From JAGFIY01 sp964499285 (GTDB lineage: Bacteria > Bacteroidota > Ignavibacteria > Ignavibacteriales > Melioribacteraceae), in contig CAZCLA010000008.1 of the NCBI GenBank assembly GCA_964499285.1, positions 1 through 64,000 of the forward strand: a DNA stretch of 64,000 nt, written 5' to 3'. Below the pieces are notes generated by a model. That model ran no database searches and was not told the DNA's origin. It saw only the letters and a program-made list of their open reading frames with translations. Every line of letters starts with the position of its first letter. Within the stretch, counting starts at the first letter, position 1. The translations under genes were made by a program, and so were the position numbers. Shown here in pieces: positions 42,332 through 50,858 of the stretch.

Positions 42332-42947
42332 TGATCAAGCAGCTGCTCACGCTCCGGTGCATAGGGATGACGTCGGTTCAAAAATGGGAATGTGGCTCTT
42401 TCTATTTACAGAATTGCTATTATTCGGTGGTATGTTCCTTATTTATGCCGTCTATAGGTTTCAGTTTCACGATCAGTTTAAAGTAGCCGCAATGGAATTG
42501 AACGTGACGGTTGGAGCTTTGAATACTATTATTTTGTTGACTTCCAGCTTGACCGTTGCATTGGCAATCGGAGCGATTCAGAAAAAAAATAAATTTCTTT
42601 CGATTATATTTTTAACGGTAACCATTGTTTTTGCTCTTGCCTTCATGGTAAATAAGTTTTTTGAATGGAGTGCAAAAATCGAACATGGAATATATCCCGG
42701 TTCAGAGTACTTACTTGGAAAATCAAACGGTGAAATTTTATTCTATGGACTTTATTATGTTATGACTGGGCTTCACGGCCTGCACGTTATTATTGGTGTT
42801 GTTATTCTTTCTGTTATTCTTGTCATGATTGTTAAAGGATCTATAAATCACAAAAATTACATAAAACTAGAAAATTCGGGTCTTTACTGGCATCTAGTCG
42901 ACTTAATATGGATTTTCTTGTTTCCATTATTTTATCTGTTACAATAA
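42321..42947 (+). CDS. ctaE: Cytochrome c oxidase subunit III
   Basis: The protein has five or six membrane helices in 208 residues, with the family segments MGMWLFLFTELLLFGGMF, LNTIILLTSSLTVALA, GLHGLHVIIG and the C-terminal YWHLVDLIWIFLFPLFYL. It is the non-catalytic third subunit of the oxidase. The start lies inside the end of ctaD. Confidence 0.95.
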   Translation: MTHNDQAAAHAPVHRDDVGSKMGMWLFLFTELLLFGGMFLIYAVYRFQFHDQFKVAAMELNVTVGALNTIILLTSSLTVALAIGAIQKKNKFLSIIFLTVTIVFALAFMVNKFFEWSAKIEHGIYPGSEYLLGKSNGEILFYGLYYVMTGLHGLHVIIGVVILSVILVMIVKGSINHKNYIKLENSGLYWHLVDLIWIFLFPLFYLLQ

Positions 42948-42959
42948 GGGATTTTACTT

Positions 42960-43244
42960 ATGTCTGAATCAAAACATCATATAACAGGTTATGGCACTTA
43001 TGTTTTAGTGTGGCTGGGTTTACTTGCACTTACCTCGCTTACTGTTACTGTCGCTGGAATTGATTTGGGACAATTTACGCTTTTCGTTGCGTTAACAATT
43101 GCTGCAATAAAATCGGCATTGGTAATAAATATATTTATGCACATAAAATTTGACGAACCAATTTTCAAGTTTTTTCTACTTGTAAGCGGAGCAACATTGT
43201 TTGTAATATTTGCACTCACGTTCGTCGATTATTCCTTTAGGTAG
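42960..43244 (+). CDS. ctaF: Cytochrome c oxidase subunit IV
   Basis: This 94-residue protein has three membrane helices and the family patterns YVLVWLGLLALTSLTV, IKSALVINIFMHIKF and LTFVDYSFR. It belongs to the small subunit IV group of bacterial aa3 and bo3 oxidases and is coded 12 bases after ctaE. Confidence 0.88.
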   Translation: MSESKHHITGYGTYVLVWLGLLALTSLTVTVAGIDLGQFTLFVALTIAAIKSALVINIFMHIKFDEPIFKFFLLVSGATLFVIFALTFVDYSFR

Positions 43245-43253
43245 AGGTTAAGG

Positions 43254-43919
43254 ATGCTTCAAACGAGCAACTATGTTGAAACTGTCGATTCGGTAATGAT
43301 TTATATCGTTGCTATTTCCGTGTTCCTTCTTCTGGGAATTACGGCTGTGATGATCTATTTTGTTATTAAGTATAACCGGAAAAAAGGACATAAACCTGTT
43401 GATATTCATGGAAGTGTTGCCCTCGAAACCATTTGGATTGTTATACCAACTATTTTGGTTCTGAGCATGTTTTATTTTGGTTATCATGGTTTTAAAGAAG
43501 GAAAATATATACCTGAAGATGCGCTTAGACTTTCTGGCGTCGGAAGAATGTGGGAATGGGAATTTAAGTATGATGGTTTCTCAACGAAAGAATTGTATGT
43601 CCCGGTCAATAAGCCGATTCTACTTGAACTTGAATCCGCTGATGTGAACCATGCTTTATGGATTCCAGCATTAAGAGTGAAAACCGATGTGATAGCCGGA
43701 AAACTTAACTATCTTGTTTTTACAGCGGATGAAATTGGTGCGTACGATATTGCTTGTGCAGAATATTGTGGATTGAATCACTCACAGATGTATTCAAAAT
43801 TGATAGTCATGGATGAGTCAGGTTATGAGAAATGGCTGAAATTAAAATCTCCACAGGATGAAGCACTGCCGGTTGAAGAAGAAAGTATAGTGACAGATTC
43901 AACAGCGGTTCAACCATAA
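43254..43919 (+). CDS. ctaC: Cytochrome c oxidase subunit II with CuA site
   Basis: CtaC takes electrons from cytochrome c through CuA. Two N-terminal helices (about 14-37 and 58-78) precede the periplasmic cupredoxin domain. All CuA ligands are visible: His133, Cys168, Glu170, Cys172, His176 and Met179 (CAEYCGLNHSQM), with the electron-entry motif GRMWEWEFKY. The chain ends at residue 221 without a fused cytochrome c, so this is aa3 rather than caa3. No lipobox is seen at the N-terminus. In most clusters this gene comes first; here it follows subunits I, III and IV. Confidence 0.96.
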   Translation: MLQTSNYVETVDSVMIYIVAISVFLLLGITAVMIYFVIKYNRKKGHKPVDIHGSVALETIWIVIPTILVLSMFYFGYHGFKEGKYIPEDALRLSGVGRMWEWEFKYDGFSTKELYVPVNKPILLELESADVNHALWIPALRVKTDVIAGKLNYLVFTADEIGAYDIACAEYCGLNHSQMYSKLIVMDESGYEKWLKLKSPQDEALPVEEESIVTDSTAVQP

Positions 43920-43920
43920 A

Positions 43921-44847
43921 ATGAAAGATTTGAAACAAATATCGACGACTCATACTATTCTTGGCTCAAGTGTTAACTCTATCCTTGAGTCAATATCGAA
44001 GTATGCTGAGTTAGGAAAAATTAGAATTACGTTTTTTGTTGGAATTACGACTTTATTGGGTTCTGTTTTATACTCGGGTAATTTCAGTGTTTCTTCTTCA
44101 TTAGTGTCACTCGGTGTTTTTTTCTTAGCAGTCGGTTCATCATCAATCAATCAAATTCAAGAATGGAAATTAGACCTAAAGATGAAACGTACACAAAACC
44201 GTCCACTTCCAAGCGGGAATATTACTTTCATGAATGCAGTACTGTTTGCAGCTATATCTTCGCTTATTGGGTCATTTATTATATTTTCATTTGGAAATTT
44301 AACTTCTTTGATATTAGCTCTAACGGCTATGTTTTGGTATAATCTAATTTATACTCCTTTGAAAAGAAGGACTTCACTTGCTGTTTTTCCCGGAGCAGTA
44401 ATCGGTGCAATTCCTCCGGTAGTCGGATGGACTGCAATGGGAGGTAATGTAGCCGATCAGATAATAATTGTAATTGCGTTGTTTTTGTTTATCTGGCAGA
44501 TACCTCATTTTTGGCTGCTTTATTTAATATTTGCAGATGATTATACTTCTGCCGGTTTTCCGATATTAAGAAATTATTTTTCTGATTTCACTGTTTCAAA
44601 ACTTACATTTTTTTGGACGGGAGCATTAGCTGGTGGAGGACTTTCGATCGCTTTTTTTACTTCAACTGATGCATTTTTCTCATCGGCAATTTTACTGCTT
44701 CTTGGTATTTGGTTGGTTATTAAGAGTAAAGGACTTTTAATTGAAGAAAACCGGAATAAAAGTGAATATCGAAAAGCTTTTATGAATATAAACTCTTATG
44801 TCTTAATAGTTACAATTTTACTGTTTGTGGATAAATTAGTATTCTAA
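43921..44847 (+). CDS. ctaB: Protohaem IX farnesyltransferase (haem O synthase)
   Basis: CtaB adds the farnesyl tail to haem B. This UbiA-family membrane protein shows KIRITFFVGITTLLG at the N-terminus, the first aspartate motif NQIQEWKLDLKMKRTQNRPLP, YTPLKRRTSLAVFPGAVIGAIPPVVGW, and the second motif LIFADDYTSAGFP. The usual DxxxDxxMxRTxxRP is changed only slightly. Length (308 residues) is normal. CtaA, needed for haem A, is not in the window. Confidence 0.94.
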   Translation: MKDLKQISTTHTILGSSVNSILESISKYAELGKIRITFFVGITTLLGSVLYSGNFSVSSSLVSLGVFFLAVGSSSINQIQEWKLDLKMKRTQNRPLPSGNITFMNAVLFAAISSLIGSFIIFSFGNLTSLILALTAMFWYNLIYTPLKRRTSLAVFPGAVIGAIPPVVGWTAMGGNVADQIIIVIALFLFIWQIPHFWLLYLIFADDYTSAGFPILRNYFSDFTVSKLTFFWTGALAGGGLSIAFFTSTDAFFSSAILLLLGIWLVIKSKGLLIEENRNKSEYRKAFMNINSYVLIVTILLFVDKLVF

Positions 44848-44859
44848 GGGAAGTAACAA

Positions 44860-46209
44860 ATGAACTTTTTAGATCAATTTGCATTACCTCAATCGTCTGG
44901 TCATATTCAACTTTTAGAATATGTTATGATACTTACGATGCTTCTGCTTATTCCATATTTAGCATTGCTGCTCGGTTCGGCATTTTTCTCCGTAATTTAT
45001 CATAAAAAGGGTAGGAAAGAAGAAAACACCACTTACATAAAATTTTCAAAAGATGTAATTGATTTAGTAACTGTAAATAAAAGTTCGGCACTAGCACTTG
45101 GTGCAATCCCAATGTTAAGCATGATGTTCTGTTATTCACAACTTATGCAAAGCTCTGGCGGCAGTGTTTCAGGAAATATCTTCTTCGCGATACTTCTTTA
45201 TTTAGTCTCTGTTATTGCGATTTATACATTTAAGTATAGTTTTCATTTATCAGATATTTTTAGTTTAACAAAATTAAATGAAGAGCGTGACGATTCGGTG
45301 CAAAGCGAATTTGAAGCTTTGAAAAAAACTACAAATAAAGTTCTAATTAAAGCGGGCTCTTACGGATTAGTTTTTCTTTTTATCTCAGTTTTTGTATTTA
45401 TTGGTTCAGTGCAATTTGCATCTGATTCAACCAGATGGGCAGAAGGTGAATCAATTCTATCCATATTATTTTCCATCCAGACAATAACCGGTTTTCTACA
45501 TTTCATCGCGATCTCATTTTCAATTACTGCAATTGGAATATTGTATATTTTCTTCAAACCTGGTGGAAAGTATTCGGGTAAGGAAAATGATTACACAAGT
45601 TTCGTGCGAAACTTTGCCTTAAAAACGGCTATGTTATTTATTCTTGTTCAACCGATTTTGTATGCAGTGAAAATTCTCTTACTTCCAAAGAATGCATTGA
45701 ACTGGTCATATTTCGGTATAGCAATTTTTGTTTTATTTATACTTCTAGTACTGGCTAACCTTCTCTATTTTATGCTAAAAGAATCTCACGTAAAATACCG
45801 AAGTTCAACAATGTTCTTGACAATGATCTTAATAACACTCTTTGTTGTTAAAGACCAAACGGCTTTCAACACGACATCGCAGCTGCACACTAAAATGTTA
45901 GCAAGCGAATACGAAGTTTTTGCTCAAAATTACAAGGAAGAATTAGGTCTATTCAAAGTTGAAGTAAACGGAGAAGAAATTTATAACGGTCGCTGTATTG
46001 CTTGTCATACTTTTGATACAAAATTAGTAGGACCTCCTTATAACAGTGTTCTGCCAAAATATGAGAATAATTTAGATGGCTTAACGGAATTTATACTTAA
46101 TCCACAAAAAATTGACCCTGCTTATCCGGCTATGCCTAATCAAGGGTTGAAGCCAAACGAGGCGAGAGCTGTTGCAGAATACATTATGACAACTTATCAG
46201 TCGAGATAA
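44860..46209 (+). CDS. Polytopic membrane protein with C-terminal cytochrome c domain
   Basis: About eight membrane helices fill residues 15-345 (for example LEYVMILTMLLLIPYLALLL, LHFIAISFSITAIGILYIFF, YFGIAIFVLFILLVLANLLY). Then a class I cytochrome c domain has haem Cys379, Cys382, His383 (GRCIACH), VGPPY and the Met425 ligand in YPAMPNQGL. Histidines lie within or near helices 1, 3 and 5 (SSGHIQ, SFHLSD, FLHFIA), which could bind haem b. It is the last gene of the respiratory cluster, 12 bases after ctaB. I do not recognise a characterised family. A role as electron carrier or quinol-reactive module beside the oxidase is inference. Confidence 0.75.
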   Translation: MNFLDQFALPQSSGHIQLLEYVMILTMLLLIPYLALLLGSAFFSVIYHKKGRKEENTTYIKFSKDVIDLVTVNKSSALALGAIPMLSMMFCYSQLMQSSGGSVSGNIFFAILLYLVSVIAIYTFKYSFHLSDIFSLTKLNEERDDSVQSEFEALKKTTNKVLIKAGSYGLVFLFISVFVFIGSVQFASDSTRWAEGESILSILFSIQTITGFLHFIAISFSITAIGILYIFFKPGGKYSGKENDYTSFVRNFALKTAMLFILVQPILYAVKILLLPKNALNWSYFGIAIFVLFILLVLANLLYFMLKESHVKYRSSTMFLTMILITLFVVKDQTAFNTTSQLHTKMLASEYEVFAQNYKEELGLFKVEVNGEEIYNGRCIACHTFDTKLVGPPYNSVLPKYENNLDGLTEFILNPQKIDPAYPAMPNQGLKPNEARAVAEYIMTTYQSR

Positions 46210-46283
46210 TTAGACAAAGCTTTTGACTTCATAATCCTTGCTTTTTTCGTTAAATTCCAAATTAATTATTTATAAATTGGAAT

Positions 46284-47129
46284 ATGTTGACGATCCTTGA
46301 TGCAATAAAATTATCCACGGAATTTCTGCAGAAGCATAATATTCCCGAACCTCGAATTAATGCCGAATATTTACTTGCCGATATTCTCAATTGCAAGCGT
46401 CTTGAACTGTATCTTTCGTACAATAAACCTTTGAATGAAAGAGAAAAAGAGCAGTATAGGACTAATATAAAAAAACGATCGAACTCAGAACCACTTCAAT
46501 ATATCCTCGGTTATACAGAGTTTTTTAATCTAAAATTTCAAGTGAATAATAATGTTTTAATCCCGCGTCAAGAGACTGAACTTCTTGTTGAGGAAGTCAT
46601 AAAATTTGCAAATGATGGAAATAAAGTTTTAGATATCGGCACAGGAAGCGGTGCGATTGCAATTGCGTTAAAGCATTCAATACCGGGGCTGGAAATTGCT
46701 GCCACTGATTGTAGTAGAGAAGCACTAAAAGTTGCTTATTCAAATACGATAAACATTTTACAAGATAAGAACGCAATAAAATTCTTCAACCACGATATTA
46801 TCAAAAATGAGATGAATGTTTTGGGCAAATTTGATTTTATTGTTTCAAATCCTCCTTATGTTACTTTGGAACAATATAACTCAATACAACCGGAAGTTAA
46901 GTTTGAACCAAAATATGCTGTGACAGATGATAAAGACGGTTTGACTTTTTACGATTCGATAATCCAAAAATCACCAATGCTCCTAAACAAAAACGGAAGA
47001 ATATTCTTTGAGATCGGCGAAGGGATGCATGAAATAATAGTGGATAAAATGAGAAAGAATTTTACAGATATTTCAGTTATAAATGATTATTCAAATATAC
47101 CGAGAATTATTTCCGGAACATTAAAATGA
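46284..47129 (+). CDS. prmC: Peptide chain release factor N5-glutamine methyltransferase
   Basis: PrmC methylates the GGQ glutamine of RF1 and RF2. A helical N-terminal domain precedes the Rossmann fold with VLDIGTGSGAIAIAL, and the catalytic FIVSNPPYV is intact. QYILGYTEFFNLKFQV and LIPRQETELLVEEV match the family. Length (281 residues) is normal. It begins a tightly packed run, prmC-dtd-phosphatase-fold gene-comEC-murB, joined by 4-base overlaps. Confidence 0.95.
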   Translation: MLTILDAIKLSTEFLQKHNIPEPRINAEYLLADILNCKRLELYLSYNKPLNEREKEQYRTNIKKRSNSEPLQYILGYTEFFNLKFQVNNNVLIPRQETELLVEEVIKFANDGNKVLDIGTGSGAIAIALKHSIPGLEIAATDCSREALKVAYSNTINILQDKNAIKFFNHDIIKNEMNVLGKFDFIVSNPPYVTLEQYNSIQPEVKFEPKYAVTDDKDGLTFYDSIIQKSPMLLNKNGRIFFEIGEGMHEIIVDKMRKNFTDISVINDYSNIPRIISGTLK

Positions 47130-47578
47130 GAGCTGTTGTTCAGCGCGTAAAACGAGGAAGCGTAGAAATAAGTGAAAGAAATTACATTCAATCTATCGGC
47201 AAAGGTTTCGTGATACTGCTGGGAATTTCCGAAAATGATTCAGAGAAAGATGTTGTGTTCACCGCCGATAAGTGTACAAACTTGAGAATATTCAATGATG
47301 AAGATGATAAAATGAACCTTTCGCTAAGAGATGTAACTGGAGAGGTTTTAATAATATCCCAGTTTACTTTATACGGGGATGCCAGAAAGGGAAATAGACC
47401 TAGTTTTATTCAATCCGCAAAACCAGAAAAGGCAATTCCTCTCTACGAAAGTTTTATTCAAAGGATGAAAGCAAATTTGGGTGAAGAAAATGTTAAATCA
47501 GGTATTTTTGGAGAGATGATGATTGTTGAGATAATTAATGACGGCCCAGTTACAATTATTGTTGAATCAATAAAATGA
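47126..47578 (+). CDS. dtd: D-aminoacyl-tRNA deacylase
   Basis: Dtd removes D-amino acids from mischarged tRNA. The 150-residue chain starts MRAVVQRVKRGSVEI and has the active-site motif SQFTLYGDARKGNRPSF, then the C-terminal NDGPVTIIVES with the Gly-Pro pair. The gene overlaps prmC and the next gene by 4 bases each. Confidence 0.97.
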   Translation: MRAVVQRVKRGSVEISERNYIQSIGKGFVILLGISENDSEKDVVFTADKCTNLRIFNDEDDKMNLSLRDVTGEVLIISQFTLYGDARKGNRPSFIQSAKPEKAIPLYESFIQRMKANLGEENVKSGIFGEMMIVEIINDGPVTIIVESIK

Positions 47579-48477
47579 AAAACACATTAATGATATTTGT
47601 TGACGGTATCGGTATCGGGGAAAATAATCCTGAGATCAATCCCTTCTTCAAACATGGTTTTAAAACATTTTCCTCAATTTTTGGAGAACTACCACATATC
47701 GGAAATATCTCTCTCAGGTCCGACGATAAAATTTTAAGCGGTATAGATGCTGCGTTAGGAGTTGAAGGATTACCACAAAGCGGTACGGGTCAAACTTCAA
47801 TTTTTGCCGGAATAAATGCTCAAAAAATAATAGGTCGACATTTTGGACCATATCCATATTCAACTCTGGTACCAATTTTACAAAAGGAAAATATTTTTCA
47901 TTCATTCATTGAAAGAGGCTTAAAAGCAGGCTTTGTTAATGCTTACCCAAAGGTTTTTTTCGATTATATTAATTCAGGTAAAAAGCGGTTAAGCGTAACT
48001 TCATTAAGTTGTCTTATGAGTGGAGTTAAATTACGAAAAGCTAAAGAGCTGCATGCCGGAAAAGCATTGAGTGCCGAGATTGATAATTCAAGGTGGATTT
48101 CAAAGCTGAATTATAAAGTACCAATTATTAAACCAAGAACTGCTGCTAAAAGATTGATTAAACTTGCACAGGAAAATCATTTTACCTTGTTCGAATATTT
48201 TTTATCTGATCATATTGGTCATGGTAGAATCAAAGATGAATTTGTAAAAATATTTAAAACCTTTGATGATTTTTTATTTCATTTATTCGATCTGATTCCT
48301 TATCAAATGAATCTAATTATTTGTTCCGATCACGGAAACTTAGAAGATATCTCGATTAAAACTCATACAAGAAATCCGGCATTAGTTATTTTTGCCGGAC
48401 CAAATTCTGAATATTTTTTCAATAAAATAAAACGCATTGATCAAATTAAAAGAACAATTATGAGTCTTTACGAATGA
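47575..48477 (+). CDS. Alkaline-phosphatase-superfamily metalloenzyme of unknown substrate
   Basis: The fold is that of phosphopentomutase and cofactor-independent phosphoglycerate mutase. LMIFVDGIGIGE holds the first metal aspartate, PQSGTGQTSIFAG the nucleophile Thr/Ser, SDHIGHGR and CSDHGNLED the other metal ligands. At 300 residues it is shorter than either named enzyme (about 400 and 510) and lacks the cap domain of both. The substrate is therefore unknown. It overlaps dtd and comEC by 4 bases each. Confidence 0.8.
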   Translation: MKNTLMIFVDGIGIGENNPEINPFFKHGFKTFSSIFGELPHIGNISLRSDDKILSGIDAALGVEGLPQSGTGQTSIFAGINAQKIIGRHFGPYPYSTLVPILQKENIFHSFIERGLKAGFVNAYPKVFFDYINSGKKRLSVTSLSCLMSGVKLRKAKELHAGKALSAEIDNSRWISKLNYKVPIIKPRTAAKRLIKLAQENHFTLFEYFLSDHIGHGRIKDEFVKIFKTFDDFLFHLFDLIPYQMNLIICSDHGNLEDISIKTHTRNPALVIFAGPNSEYFFNKIKRIDQIKRTIMSLYE

Positions 48478-50858
48478 GAAATTTCCCGTTAATAAAATTC
48501 ACGATTTTATTTGCCATAGGAATTTTATTGACGCGTTTTATTAACATAGATGAAACTGCCCTTATTTACATCAGTGTATCACTATTATTTTTATCTTCAT
48601 TAGTGTTTGTCAGGAGAATCCACGCAGTAATTTCTGGGTTATCTATTATTCTTTTAATTATTTGCTTAGGATTTGTTTCAGCAAGATATATAACTTTTTC
48701 TGAAGGAAAGTATCCGTTCAAAAAAATGAAGATCACTAAATCCACAATGTGGGGAAAAGTGCGTTCCATTGAACTAAGTAGAGAAAATCACATTGCTTTC
48801 TTGGTTGAAAGCGATTCGGTGAGGAAAAATTCTATAACTCATCCGACAAAAGGAATTTATTTAGCCAAAGTATATGATCAAAATACTTTAAGACTCAAAA
48901 ATAAATATGAACTTCTCGCAGTAGGAAATTCAGTTCAAATTGATGGAACAATTTCGAAAGGAAGAGAACAACGAAATCCTGGAGAATTTGATTACAATAA
49001 GTACTTAAAATCAATTAGTGTCTCGGGTTTGATAAATGCATATAAAAACAGCGATCTAAAGATAATAGATGAAAATGAGGAATTAATTCCGAATATAATA
49101 TTTTCCATTAGAAAATCGATTGACGCAAAATTTAAGGAATTATATTCCGAAGAGGCAGCATTGCTGCTGCGAGGACTTCTGCTTGCTGATAGAAGCGAAA
49201 TAGATTATGAAACGCGGGAAAAATTTGTAAACAGCGGGGTTATCCATGTACTGGCAGTTTCCGGACTTCACGTTGGATATATAATTCTTATATTTCTGTT
49301 TGTTTTTGGTAGAATGAATATTTATTTGAAGTACATTCTTACGATTACCGGCTTATTGTTCTTTGTTATACTCACTGGTTCACCCCCGTCTGTTTTCCGG
49401 GCATCTGTTATGGCTATCATTTTAATTATTTCTGAATGGTCTAATAGAAATTATAATGTATTCAATTCGCTAGCTATTGCAGCTTTAATTTTACTCGTAC
49501 TTAATCCAAACGAACTATTCAATCCCGGATTTCAATTATCTTTCTCCGCAGTACTGTCTATTCTAATTATTTATCCGAGGTTTAAAAATTTTATAGATAA
49601 GTCCAATGTAAAAAATAATTTTGTTAAAAATGTACTCTTGTTCGGCAGCGTTTCTTTGGCTGCACAGTTAGGTACGCTTCCTTTTACTTTGATGTATTTT
49701 CACAAACTTTCGATAATTTCTTTGTTAGCCAATTTGATTGTAATTCCTTTAATTGGTTTTATAGTCGGTTTAGGGATTGCAACAACAATTCTAGCATATT
49801 TATCCTTCTGGACAGCATCGGTATTTGCTGCTTCAAATCAATTGATTATTGATATACTTTATAGACTAATCAATTTCTCCGGAAACTTGAGTTTTAGTTA
49901 TCTCTATATTCCTCAATTTTCTTATTTAGATATGATCATTTTTTATTTGTTCATTTCCATTCTTTTTTTAATAAAATCACAAAAATTATTTCCGAAATTT
50001 CTGATGCTTATTTTAGCAGTTTTCAATATTGTAATTTTTGTATCCTTGGATGATATAAAGTTATTGAAGGATAACGAATTAACGGTATGTATGATAGATG
50101 TAGGGCAAGGGGATGGAATTTTAGTGAAATTTCCGGACGGGACAACCGGACTTATTGATGCGGGAGATGCATCACAAAATTTCGATAATGGAATGCGCAC
50201 GATTTATCCACTGATGAAAACCTTATCTATTGAAAAAATTGATATTGGATTTGTATCGCACTTAGACTCTGATCATTATAAAGGATTTGAATCACTCATA
50301 AAAAACGATTTAGTTGAGAAAATTATAAAGCCTGAAATAGACTCTTCTTTGCAAAAAGATATTGATTTTGAGGATTTGATAAAACGACATAATATTCCAT
50401 TTGAATATTATTCCCACTCATCTTTTATTGTGGGTACTGCAAAAATATATTTTTTGAATGATACCTCGGATGTAGAATATGACTTACTGGATTCAAATAA
50501 CAAAAGCGGTATTATTAAAATCGTGCACGGTGATAATACATTCTTGTTTGTTGGAGATGCGGAAAGGAAAGCTGAGAAATTACTGGTCCAAAATTATTCG
50601 GAATTTTTAAAATCCGATGTCTTGAAAGTCGGGCATCATGGGAGCAGAACAAGCTCAACACTTGAGTTTGTGAAAAAAGTTAATCCAAAGCTCGCTCTTA
50701 TAAGCGCTGGTGTTGAAAATAAATTTAATCATCCTGCTTCCGATGTAATTTCTCGATATGATATGATTGGTGCTAATTTGCTCCGAACCGATCAATCTGG
50801 AGCAATAATTCTTCGATCTGACGGAATTGAATTAGATGTAATTGATTGGAGAAATTAA
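48474..50858 (+). CDS. comEC: DNA uptake channel protein ComEC/Rec2
   Basis: ComEC forms the inner-membrane channel for single-stranded DNA in natural transformation. The N-terminal DUF4131-like region is followed by the competence domain (AVSGLHVGYIILIF, TGSPPSVFRASVMA, FQLSFSAVLSIL), and a C-terminal metallo-beta-lactamase domain with CMIDVGQGDGILVKFP, SHLDSDHYKG and KVGHHGS. Length (794 residues) and intact motifs suggest a working protein. Its stop overlaps the murB start (TAATG). Confidence 0.95.
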   Translation: MRNFPLIKFTILFAIGILLTRFINIDETALIYISVSLLFLSSLVFVRRIHAVISGLSIILLIICLGFVSARYITFSEGKYPFKKMKITKSTMWGKVRSIELSRENHIAFLVESDSVRKNSITHPTKGIYLAKVYDQNTLRLKNKYELLAVGNSVQIDGTISKGREQRNPGEFDYNKYLKSISVSGLINAYKNSDLKIIDENEELIPNIIFSIRKSIDAKFKELYSEEAALLLRGLLLADRSEIDYETREKFVNSGVIHVLAVSGLHVGYIILIFLFVFGRMNIYLKYILTITGLLFFVILTGSPPSVFRASVMAIILIISEWSNRNYNVFNSLAIAALILLVLNPNELFNPGFQLSFSAVLSILIIYPRFKNFIDKSNVKNNFVKNVLLFGSVSLAAQLGTLPFTLMYFHKLSIISLLANLIVIPLIGFIVGLGIATTILAYLSFWTASVFAASNQLIIDILYRLINFSGNLSFSYLYIPQFSYLDMIIFYLFISILFLIKSQKLFPKFLMLILAVFNIVIFVSLDDIKLLKDNELTVCMIDVGQGDGILVKFPDGTTGLIDAGDASQNFDNGMRTIYPLMKTLSIEKIDIGFVSHLDSDHYKGFESLIKNDLVEKIIKPEIDSSLQKDIDFEDLIKRHNIPFEYYSHSSFIVGTAKIYFLNDTSDVEYDLLDSNNKSGIIKIVHGDNTFLFVGDAERKAEKLLVQNYSEFLKSDVLKVGHHGSRTSSTLEFVKKVNPKLALISAGVENKFNHPASDVISRYDMIGANLLRTDQSGAIILRSDGIELDVIDWRN

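Noticed and set aside
43254..43919. A caa3-type subunit II
   Set aside because: The chain stops 42 residues after the last CuA ligand and has no CxxCH site, so no cytochrome is fused.
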